Origin: Hadesarchaea archaeon
Lineage (GTDB): Archaea > Hadarchaeota > Hadarchaeia > Hadarchaeales > Hadarchaeaceae
Reading direction: 5' to 3'
Assembly: GCA_003661465.1 (NCBI GenBank)
Contig: QMWE01000064.1
Location: 1 to 5,709 of the forward strand
DNA: 5,709 bases
Of this stretch, positions 1 through 4,872 are shown in pieces (position 1 is the stretch's first letter; every line of letters starts with the position of its first letter). The notes beneath the pieces were generated by a model. That model ran no database searches. It was not told where the DNA came from and worked only from the letters and a program-made list of their open reading frames with translations. The translations under genes and the position numbers were made by a program.

Positions 1-329
1 GAAGTCGTCGTGGCCCAGTAAAATCGGTATATCACACCATCGGTGGCGTCGTTGTCGGTTTGGTCCTTTTTTTCCATAGTCTTTGGATTTCCATCGATGT
101 AGACTTTCGGGTAACCCATCGCCGGCATATTGTTTTCCGCGTCCCTGTAGGTGACTTCATAAACGAAAACGGATCCCCATTCTTCGTTTTCGGGAGTTAG
201 CTTTGGATTTTCCAGGGATGGGGACTCGCTAGATGCTCCGGTGACGGTTTGGGACGGTGAGATACATAGTATCCCCAAGACCATTGTCACAGATAAAGCC
301 AGTTTGAACACAAAATTTTTCATCGCCAT
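1..329 (-). CDS. Secreted protein with Ig-like/surface-repeat domain (N-terminal part, truncated by window edge)
   Basis: This reading frame is open from an ATG at 329-327 to the left edge, giving 109 residues with no stop. Residues 1-31 look like a Sec signal peptide: a basic start (MAMKNFVFK), a hydrophobic core (LALSVTMVLGILC) and a likely signal peptidase I site after VTGA. A Ser/Pro/Glu-rich linker follows. Residues 53-100 then match from memory a repeat common in archaeal and bacterial surface proteins: an aromatic-rich strand (FVYEVTYRDAENN), a VYIDG strand, and a T-M-x-K-x-D plus DATDGVIYRF segment. The role is probably extracellular or cell-surface; no enzymatic motif is visible. A second in-frame ATG at 323-321 (MKNF) is an equally good start. 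No clear Shine-Dalgarno is seen, and a TATA-like box about 25 nt upstream suggests a leaderless mRNA. The tRNA-Ile gene lies 60 nt upstream on the same strand. Confidence 0.75.
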   Translation of the reverse strand, partial: MAMKNFVFKLALSVTMVLGILCISPSQTVTGASSESPSLENPKLTPENEEWGSVFVYEVTYRDAENNMPAMGYPKVYIDGNPKTMEKKDQTDNDATDGVIYRFYWATTT

Positions 330-345
330 CACTTATTACTTGCTT

Positions 346-356
346 CTAATAAATAG
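346..356 (-). promoter_or_regulatory. TATA-like box for the secreted-protein gene
   Basis: On the minus strand this reads CTATTTATTAG. Its centre lies about 22-28 nt upstream of the two candidate ATG codons at 329 and 323, which is the archaeal TATA-to-start distance, so the mRNA would be leaderless or nearly so. No Shine-Dalgarno motif is visible before either ATG, which agrees. Assignment is by position and composition only. Confidence 0.45.
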
Positions 357-389
357 CGCTAATTTTCTCATTTCATGTCTTTTCCTAGG

Positions 390-482
390 TGGTGGGCCCG
401 CGGGGATTCGAACCCCGGACCTTCCGGTCTCCATCCAAGAGGATATCAGCCGAACGCGCTAACCATGCTGCGCCACGGGCCC
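390..482 (-). tRNA. tRNA-Ile(GAU), with a 15-nt intron and encoded CCA
   Basis: On the minus strand a full cloverleaf can be drawn. The acceptor is GGGCCCG/CGGGCCC (7 bp), followed by T8-G9 and a D stem GCGC/GCGC with GG in its loop. The anticodon stem is TTCGG/CCGGA (one T-G wobble), the variable region AGGTC, and the T stem CGGGG/CCCCG with loop TTCGAAT. The discriminator is A and CCA is encoded at 392-390. There are 22 nt between the anticodon stem strands; removing 15 nt at the canonical 37/38 site gives the loop CTGATAA, with anticodon GAU at 447-445. Other 15-nt excision positions give less standard loops or another anticodon. The gene decodes AUC/AUU. A TATA-like box lies upstream at 505-513. 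No U-tract follows the gene, so read-through toward the secreted-protein gene is possible. Confidence 0.93.
429..443 (-). other. tRNA-Ile intron (15 nt, after position 37)
   Basis: The inserted stretch in the minus-strand tRNA is TCCTCTTGGATGGAG, lying between A37 and A38 of the anticodon loop. That is the standard archaeal tRNA intron site, cut by the tRNA splicing endonuclease. Short TCC/GGA complementarity could close a tiny hairpin with a TCTT loop. The expected bulge-helix-bulge is weak: pairing loop bases 32-35 (CTGA) with the intron's ATGG gives one Watson-Crick pair, two G-T wobbles and an A-A mismatch. The position is well supported by the restored 7-nt loop; the splicing fold is inference. 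Confidence 0.82.
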
Positions 483-504
483 TAAAAACCCTTCCTTCAC
501 CAAT

Positions 505-513
505 CATTTTAAG
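505..513 (-). promoter_or_regulatory. TATA-like box of the tRNA-Ile gene
   Basis: On the minus strand this reads CTTAAAATG, with an A-rich stretch just upstream that could act as a BRE. It is centred about 26-27 nt from the first base of the tRNA at 482, the usual archaeal spacing. The core TTTTAA is near-symmetric, so the same box may also serve the rightward DUF3795 operon, which starts at 541. Confidence 0.5.
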
Positions 514-540
514 TTTTTCAGATTTAGTAATGGAGAGGAA

Positions 541-1005
541 ATGAAAAATCGAAACTTGGTCGGCCGCTGCGGAATTTATTGTGGTGCATGTTTCGCGTAT
601 CGAGGCAACGTGCCGAAAAAAGCTATTGAACTCCGAAATGAACTCAAAAAAGAAAGATTCAGACGGATAGCTACGGCTTTTGAGTGGGTCGGCGATTGGT
701 CGCAGTTCACCCGCTGGCTGTATTGGCTCTCGAAGTTAAAATGCGATGGCTGCCAGGCGGGAGGGGGATGGCCGTGGTGCCCCGTCAGAAAATGTAGCCA
801 GAAGAAGGGATTCATCTCATGCGCCGAGTGTGAGCAGATGCCGTGCGAGAGGCTCGAATGGATCACCAGACGCTACAAAAGGTGGAACCTGCAGAACCTC
901 GAGCGAATCAGAGAGGTGGGAATCGACAGGTGGCTCACCGAACAGGCGAGGAAGGTCAAATCTGGATTCGTGGCCGGAGAAACCGTGGCCGCTATAAAGC
1001 GTTAG
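541..1005 (+). CDS. DUF3795-family cysteine-rich protein
   Basis: This 154-residue protein matches DUF3795 (PF12675) in motif layout. It opens with RCGIYCGACFAY (Cys10, Cys14, Cys17). A central CDGC (Cys68, Cys71) is followed by WCPVRKC (Cys80, Cys85), and then CAECEQMPC (Cys94, Cys97, Cys102). A closing helix carries the family-typical NLQNLERIREVGIDRWL. Ten cysteines in clusters imply a bound metal, zinc or an iron-sulfur cluster; the family has no established function that I know of, and no signal peptide or membrane segment is visible, so it should be cytoplasmic. The ATG is preceded by a purine-rich Shine-Dalgarno (GGAGAGG at 532-538). Its stop lies 9 nt before the radical SAM gene, so the two are almost certainly co-transcribed, and they may act together on an unknown substrate. 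Confidence 0.88.
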   Translation: MKNRNLVGRCGIYCGACFAYRGNVPKKAIELRNELKKERFRRIATAFEWVGDWSQFTRWLYWLSKLKCDGCQAGGGWPWCPVRKCSQKKGFISCAECEQMPCERLEWITRRYKRWNLQNLERIREVGIDRWLTEQARKVKSGFVAGETVAAIKR

Positions 1006-1014
1006 AGGTTAACC

Positions 1015-2145
1015 ATGGTGAAATTCAAGGAAATAAAGTCCAAAACTGTCCTGAACAAATACAGGTACCGCGATAATTGGTTCTGGTGCAGATACAGTAT
1101 CAATCCGTATCGGGGTTGCCAGTTTGCCTGTAACTATTGTGACGCTATAACTGAAAAATATCTCGTTCATGAAAACGTCGAGGATTTCTCGAGAGTCATT
1201 CACGTGAAGATAAATGCGCCCGAACTGCTGGAAAAAGAGATAAAAAGAGTGAGAAAGGACGTCATAGCTCTGAACGGTGTAACGGACGGTTACCAACCGG
1301 CGGAGAGAAAATATGAGATATCGAGAAGGATCCTCGAAGTCATAAGGGACAACAATTTTCCGGTTCATATAGTGACTAAATCAGACTTGGTTTTGAGAGA
1401 TATTGATCTCCTCTCCGAAATCGCGGAAAACTCGTGGTGCGCAGTCACGATCACCATTATAACATTTGACAAGAAATTACGTCCGCTGCTAGAACCGTTT
1501 GCTCCTTCTCCTGAGAGAAGGCTTTCAGCCGTGAAGGAGTTGGTAAATGCCGGTATACTATCTGGCGTCGATTTCACCCCGATCGTTCCGTATCTCGCTG
1601 ATGGGGAAGAAAATATGCGGGACGTGATAAAAAGGGTCTCGGAAAGTGGCGCGAGATATATCTTACCAGGAAGCATGACCCTAAGGGGCAACCAGAAGCT
1701 CCGCTTCTTTCGGCTACTCAGGGAAAACTGGCCCGAGCTCATCGAAAATTATGAAAAACTTTACGGCAATTCGGATAGTCCAGACCGGCGATACGTGGCG
1801 AATCTCAACAGAAAAGCGTTTGAATTTTGTAGGAGGTTTGGCATCCCCAACTACATACCCCCTCCACGCTTCGAGAGGCCCCTGAGGGAAAATTTCGATG
1901 TCGCCAACGTGCTTCTGCTCATAGCATATTTCAAGGAAATGAGATCAGGGGACCCCTACTCTGCGTGGGCTTACCACAAAGCGGCGGAAAACATCGAACG
2001 ACTGGATCGGGGGATCAGGGATCTATATGTCGAAAATGAACTTGACCGAATCGGCAGCGTCGGGAAGAGCATAGCTCAGACGATAGGTGAGTTCCTCGAC
2101 ACGGGCATGTCGAAAAAACTCGAGCGATTGAAAACAGAATGGTGA
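1015..2145 (+). CDS. Radical SAM protein, SplB/spore-photoproduct-lyase-like, with C-terminal PolX-type HhH domain
   Basis: This 376-residue protein has two parts. Residues ~20-290 are a radical SAM domain of the SplB/COG1533 group: the 4Fe-4S motif is CQFACNYC (Cys35, Cys39, Cys42), preceded by the family-typical INPYRGC. Strand segments such as HIVTKSD (118-124) and GVDFTPIVPYLADGEEN (184-200) follow. The expected chemistry is reductive SAM cleavage to a 5'-deoxyadenosyl radical; the substrate is unknown. Residues ~294-373 resemble the helix-hairpin-helix N-terminal domain of family X DNA polymerases (HHH_8): a segment around AYHKAAENIERL, then the hairpin RIGSVGKSIAQTI (345-357) and EFLDTG...KKLE. 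Ordinary members of this radical SAM group are about 80 residues shorter, so this is a fusion suggesting DNA binding. A GAGGT Shine-Dalgarno at 1005-1009 overlaps the end of the DUF3795 stop. Fold assignments are from memory of family motifs; a role in DNA repair is inference. Confidence 0.88.
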   Translation: MVKFKEIKSKTVLNKYRYRDNWFWCRYSINPYRGCQFACNYCDAITEKYLVHENVEDFSRVIHVKINAPELLEKEIKRVRKDVIALNGVTDGYQPAERKYEISRRILEVIRDNNFPVHIVTKSDLVLRDIDLLSEIAENSWCAVTITIITFDKKLRPLLEPFAPSPERRLSAVKELVNAGILSGVDFTPIVPYLADGEENMRDVIKRVSESGARYILPGSMTLRGNQKLRFFRLLRENWPELIENYEKLYGNSDSPDRRYVANLNRKAFEFCRRFGIPNYIPPPRFERPLRENFDVANVLLLIAYFKEMRSGDPYSAWAYHKAAENIERLDRGIRDLYVENELDRIGSVGKSIAQTIGEFLDTGMSKKLERLKTEW

Positions 2146-2210
2146 GACCTGTATCTAGCTACCGCTAACCCAAGTGTAAGCAGCCCAAAATCTTGGTCGC
2201 CCAAGCTAGC

Positions 2211-2387
2211 TTATGGGCCCCTTCTTTGTCCGCGGTGCTTCTGGAAGCACTCCCTGCAATAAACAGGTCTGCCTTCGGTCGGCTTGAAGGGAACCTCGCA
2301 CTCCGCGCCGCAGTCTGAGCAGATCGCCTTGTGCATCTCGCGCGGTCCAAACCTTCTTGGCCCACCGAACCTTCCACCGTATGCCAT
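2211..2387 (-). CDS. Small CxxC-x17-CxxC zinc-ribbon protein, 58 aa
   Basis: On the minus strand an ATG at 2387-2385 opens a 58-codon frame ending in TAA at 2213-2211. The N terminus is rich in Gly and Arg (MAYGGRFGGPRRFGPRE). Two cysteine pairs follow, CSDC (Cys23, Cys26) and CREC (Cys44, Cys47), exactly 17 residues apart, with an extra Cys30 and a basic tail (QKHRGQRRGP). This is the CxxC-x17-CxxC zinc-binding domain (TIGR04272 as I recall it), in which the two pairs would hold one zinc ion. The Arg/Gly-rich ends suggest contact with nucleic acid, but no function is established. A strong Shine-Dalgarno (AGGAGAG, 2400-2394) stands 6 nt before the ATG, which supports this start. The gene is convergent with the radical SAM gene (65 nt between stops) and divergent from the ABC exporter. 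Confidence 0.88.
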   Translation of the reverse strand: MAYGGRFGGPRRFGPREMHKAICSDCGAECEVPFKPTEGRPVYCRECFQKHRGQRRGP

Positions 2388-2409
2388 TTTCTACTCTCCT
2401 TTTTTCTTC

Positions 2410-2476
2410 GGATACTCTTTGAAAAAACAGTTGGCTGTTTTTTCATGAAATCTCGCACACGAGATTCAAAGTATCC
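2410..2476 (-). other. Candidate structured RNA leader: three-way junction ahead of the zinc-ribbon gene
   Basis: Three nested inverted repeats fill this stretch. An outer helix pairs GGATACT with AGTATCC (2410-2416 with 2470-2476, 7 bp, perfect). Arm 1 pairs GAAAAAACAG with CTGTTTTTTC (2421-2430 with 2435-2444, 10 bp, perfect, 4-nt loop). Arm 2 pairs around a CACA/TGTG loop (2446-2455 with 2460-2468, 9 bp with one bulged base). On the minus strand the element would begin at about the transcription start predicted from the TATA box at 2498-2506, and would end 9 nt before the Shine-Dalgarno of the zinc-ribbon gene. It could be a cis-regulatory leader, a small RNA, or a DNA cruciform or old mobile-element remnant. 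I recognise no known riboswitch class in it. Confidence 0.55.
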
Positions 2477-2497
2477 TTACTGCACTGCACTTGGAGT

Positions 2498-2506
2498 CTT
2501 ATATAG
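2498..2506. promoter_or_regulatory. Symmetric TATA box between divergent zinc-ribbon and ABC-exporter genes
   Basis: The sequence TTATATAG lies in the divergent intergenic region and reads as a good TATA box on either strand (CTATATAAG on minus). Leftward it predicts a start near 2476, the first base of the structured leader. Rightward it predicts a start near 2527-2530, some 30 nt before the ABC ATPase start. Between this box and the leftward start lies TGCACTGCA (2481-2489), two TGCA words around one base, a possible operator. Confidence 0.55.
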
Positions 2507-2530
2507 TGTGCGGTCTCTGCTTAGATAGTG

Positions 2531-2539
2531 GATAAAAAC
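2531..2539 (+). promoter_or_regulatory. Second TATA-like box before the ABC exporter
   Basis: GATAAAAAC is centred about 25 nt upstream of the ATG at 2560, which would give a leaderless transcript. No convincing Shine-Dalgarno precedes that ATG, which fits. The box at 2498-2506 is the alternative promoter; the sequence does not decide between them. Confidence 0.4.
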
Positions 2540-2559
2540 TGACAAAACAGGCGATCGTG

Positions 2560-3486
2560 ATGGTGGAGAAAGTAATTGAAGTCAAGGAACTGACGAAGAA
2601 ATATGGAAATTTGAGCGCTGTGGATCACATATCCTTTGATGTTTATCGTGGTGAGATATTTTCTCTTGTTGGACCTAATGGCGCAGGCAAAACCACCACA
2701 GTTGAAATCTTGGAATGCCTCCGCAAACCTACAAGTGGTGTCGCGAGGGTCTTTGGATTAGATGTGGTACACGATGAGGAAAAAATAAAAAAGAAGATAG
2801 GGGTGGTACCACAAGAATTTAACACATTCAATCGGCTAACTGTGAAAGAAAATGTTGATCTAGTGGCTAAAATTTACGGCGTGAAGTCTGGCTTAAAACA
2901 AAACCTCAAGCGCTTGGGGTTATGGGAGATAAAAGATAAGAAATTTGAAGCGCTTTCTGGTGGCACAAAACGACGCGTGGGGATAGCCATGGCGCTAGCT
3001 GGCAAGCCAGAACTTCTTTTTCTCGACGAGCCGACCACGGGGTTGGACCCGCAGGCTCGCAGGGAACTCTGGGAAACGATAAGAAGCCTCAAAAAAATGG
3101 GGGTAACGATCTTTCTAACTACCCATTATATGGAGGAAGTTGAAGCGTTGAGTGATAGAGCCTCGATAATTGTAAAAGGCAAGTTGTTCACCACTGGTAC
3201 AGTTAGTGAACTAGTGTCAAAATACGGTGGAGACATAAAAATAGTTGTAAAAGGGGAAAGACGTGCTGAAACGGTAATAAAACGGTTTACAAAAAACGTG
3301 TTTGTTGGCGAGCAGGGCAATATCATCGGAACATTTCCAAACAGACGGGATGTCGCGAAGGCTCTTTTATCGCTCTACAAGTTATCTGGAAAATGCAGGA
3401 TCAATGTGGTGGAACCCACCATGGAGGATGTGTTCCTCCGGGTTGTTGGTGGAAGAATAGATGAAAGTGGTGAGCTGATTTCGTGA
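2560..3486 (+). CDS. ABC transporter ATP-binding protein (DrrA/ABC-2 exporter type)
   Basis: This 308-residue protein is the ATPase of an ABC-2 exporter, acting on the cytoplasmic face of the membrane. With the ATG at 2560 as residue 1, all nucleotide-binding motifs are present: Walker A GPNGAGKTT (38-46), Q-loop Gln85, signature LSGGT (132-136), Walker B LLFLDEP (152-158) with catalytic Glu157, D-loop GLDP, and switch His189. The last ~80 residues, ending in EPTMEDVFLRVVGG, are the accessory domain (DUF4162-like) typical of drug, lipid or antibiotic exporters of the DrrA/CcmA/NatA type. A GTG at 2557 is one codon upstream and in frame; the ATG is preferred because it fits a TATA box 25 nt before it. 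The gene overlaps the permease start by 4 nt (GTGA), so the two are translationally coupled. The substrate cannot be read from sequence. Confidence 0.95.
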   Translation: MVEKVIEVKELTKKYGNLSAVDHISFDVYRGEIFSLVGPNGAGKTTTVEILECLRKPTSGVARVFGLDVVHDEEKIKKKIGVVPQEFNTFNRLTVKENVDLVAKIYGVKSGLKQNLKRLGLWEIKDKKFEALSGGTKRRVGIAMALAGKPELLFLDEPTTGLDPQARRELWETIRSLKKMGVTIFLTTHYMEEVEALSDRASIIVKGKLFTTGTVSELVSKYGGDIKIVVKGERRAETVIKRFTKNVFVGEQGNIIGTFPNRRDVAKALLSLYKLSGKCRINVVEPTMEDVFLRVVGGRIDESGELIS

Positions 3487-4736
3487 AGCACAGTTTTTGC
3501 ATTTTTTCAGCACTCGCAAAACATTGGTTTAGGAGCAAGACAGGCGTATTTTTCTCTTTCATGTTCCCCGCCATGCTTCTGCTCATTTTTGGGACAGTTT
3601 TCGGTGGGGCCGGGGCTCAAACATACACTTTACACGTTCAAAATCTCGACTTGGTTGACGGAGAACCGACAGAGCTCTCCAGCGCCTTGATAAATATCCT
3701 TGACTCGACGGGTACCTTTAAAATTGAGAACCTACCCGCTGATGTCGACATCGCAGATTACGTGAGGGAGCACCCGTCATTCACCGACTACAGAATACTC
3801 GTGATCCCCGAGAATTTTCAGCAAAAAGCCATGGACAAAAGCATTTACGTTAGAGCTGGCGTGATCCTCGATACGCTGAGTTTTGTTGTAGAGAATTACG
3901 GCTACACGATGACCGAAAATCAGGTTGGGTCCATCGAGAACGGTATGGATGTCCTTAAGATGTGGAGGGAAAATATGGGCTCTGAGAACGCTGAAATACT
4001 TCTTTTGACTGATGAGGGCGATACCGCGGCGCCCATCGTACGAGGTGTAATCTCCAGCGTGATCAATGCCTTCAATAATGAGATGATAGGGGTGGAGGCG
4101 GTTGTGAGCGTTAGCGAGAATCAGTTGACCCAGAGATCGTTTAAGGCAGTAGATTATTATCTGCCGGGATACATCGCGGCATTCATCATGACAAATGGGA
4201 TCATTGGGGTGACGTCGAATATATCTGAGTTCAGGCGGAATGGAGTGATAAAAAGGTTGGCCGCCACACCGCTGCAAAAAAGTTCGTGGATAATAGGAAA
4301 TCTAGCACATCAGGTCCTCCTGGCATTTATGCTGATGCTCGCGATGATTGCGCTAGGTTGGCTCATTTTTGGAGTCCAAGCGATTCCTGGCCCATATGCA
4401 CTTTTACTGATTTTCATGGGAACCGTTGTCTTTTGCAGCATAGGCATGGTTCTCGGTGGCATCTTCAAGGATGTGGAAGCAGCAAGCGCCGCTGGTAATG
4501 CAATCGCTTTTCCAATGATGTTTCTCTCGGGAGCTTTTTGGCCGGTGGAGATGATGCCCGACTTCATGCAGGGTGTGGCGAGATGCATGCCGCTTTACTA
4601 CTTCCACGATGGCTTGAGACAGATAATGATTTATCAGAATCCAACTCAGGCCTTGGTGCCTTTCGCAATCCTTGGGGTTTTGGCGGCGGTGTTCGTTTAC
4701 CTTGCGATAAAGATAACGAAATGGAAAGAACTGTGA
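3483..4736 (+). CDS. ABC-2 type transporter permease
   Basis: This 417-residue membrane protein is the partner of the ATPase just upstream. The layout is that of the ABC2_membrane_3 group: a first membrane helix at ~21-41, a large extracytoplasmic domain at ~42-222, then five helices at ~225-246, 275-296, 303-325, 337-356 and 391-409. Family-typical segments are EFRRNGVIKRLAATPL (249-264), just after helix 2, and FLSGAFWPVEMMPDFMQGV (347-365) near the end of helix 5. The start is a GTG whose last two bases form the TGA of the ATPase gene, with GGTGAG 8 nt upstream as Shine-Dalgarno. One ATPase and one full-length permease suggest two of each in the working exporter. The exported compound is unknown; drug, lipid or peptide export are all possible for this family. 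Confidence 0.93.
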   Translation: MKHSFCIFSALAKHWFRSKTGVFFSFMFPAMLLLIFGTVFGGAGAQTYTLHVQNLDLVDGEPTELSSALINILDSTGTFKIENLPADVDIADYVREHPSFTDYRILVIPENFQQKAMDKSIYVRAGVILDTLSFVVENYGYTMTENQVGSIENGMDVLKMWRENMGSENAEILLLTDEGDTAAPIVRGVISSVINAFNNEMIGVEAVVSVSENQLTQRSFKAVDYYLPGYIAAFIMTNGIIGVTSNISEFRRNGVIKRLAATPLQKSSWIIGNLAHQVLLAFMLMLAMIALGWLIFGVQAIPGPYALLLIFMGTVVFCSIGMVLGGIFKDVEAASAAGNAIAFPMMFLSGAFWPVEMMPDFMQGVARCMPLYYFHDGLRQIMIYQNPTQALVPFAILGVLAAVFVYLAIKITKWKEL

Positions 4737-4747
4737 AATTAAGAAGG

Positions 4748-4766
4748 GTAATTAAACTATAAAACA
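4748..4766 (+). promoter_or_regulatory. AT-rich promoter of tRNA-Ala
   Basis: The only AT-rich tract between the permease stop and the tRNA holds two overlapping TATA-like words, ATTAAACT and TATAAAAC. The first is centred about 26 nt before the tRNA's first base, which fits a transcript starting at or near the tRNA itself. Confidence 0.5.
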
Positions 4767-4780
4767 TTGTTTTTGACATG

Positions 4781-4855
4781 GGGCCGGTGGCGAAGTGGTA
4801 TCGCGCTCGCTTCGCAAGCGAGAGGTCGCGGGTTCGAGTCCCGCCCGGTCCACCA
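4781..4855 (+). tRNA. tRNA-Ala(CGC), with encoded CCA
   Basis: A complete cloverleaf without intron is visible. The acceptor GGGCCGG/CCGGTCC includes a G3-T70 wobble, the main identity element for alanyl-tRNA synthetase. The D stem is GCGA/TCGC with a short 7-nt loop holding GG; the anticodon stem is CTCGC/GCGAG; the loop TTCGCAA has anticodon CGC at 4813-4815. The T stem is GCGGG/CCCGC with loop TTCGAGT. The discriminator is A and CCA is encoded at 4853-4855. It reads the GCG alanine codon; other alanine isoacceptors must be elsewhere. The pdxT stop, on the other strand, begins 5 nt past the CCA. Confidence 0.96.
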
Positions 4856-4872
4856 TTTGATTACTTCTTCTC
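4856..4872 (+). terminator. Possible pyrimidine-rich terminator of tRNA-Ala
   Basis: The tract TTTGATTACTTCTTCTC directly after the CCA is T-rich but has no run longer than three Ts. Archaeal tRNA transcripts often stop in such T-rich DNA. It overlaps the last codons of pdxT on the opposite strand, whose Lys and Glu codons themselves explain the composition, so the call is weak. Confidence 0.25.

Noticed and set aside
241..462. Plus-strand open frame of 73 codons
   Set aside because: It runs through the antisense of the signal-peptide gene and of the tRNA-Ile; it has no ribosome binding site and no recognisable protein features.
1015..2145. Cys142 of the radical SAM protein as equivalent of the catalytic Cys141 of Bacillus subtilis SPL
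   Set aside because: The near-equal number is a coincidence: it lies 100 residues after the last cluster cysteine here, against 44 in the Bacillus enzyme, so it is not the aligned position.
2146..2210. Possible terminator between the convergent radical SAM and zinc-ribbon genes, including the palindrome AAGCTAGCTT at 2203-2212 and CCAAG/CTTGG at 2170-2196
   Set aside because: The palindrome is short and overlaps the zinc-ribbon stop; the second repeat is 5 bp with a long loop, and no T-tract follows on either strand, so no terminator is called.
2165..2458. Minus-strand open frame of 97 codons across the zinc-ribbon locus
   Set aside because: It is in a different frame from the well-supported 58-codon zinc-ribbon gene, passes through that gene's Shine-Dalgarno and leader element, and encodes a low-complexity Arg/Ser-rich product.
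3777..4277. Minus-strand open frame of 166 codons opposite the permease
   Set aside because: It is the antisense shadow of the permease gene, whose frame, membrane topology and coupling to the ATPase are clear.
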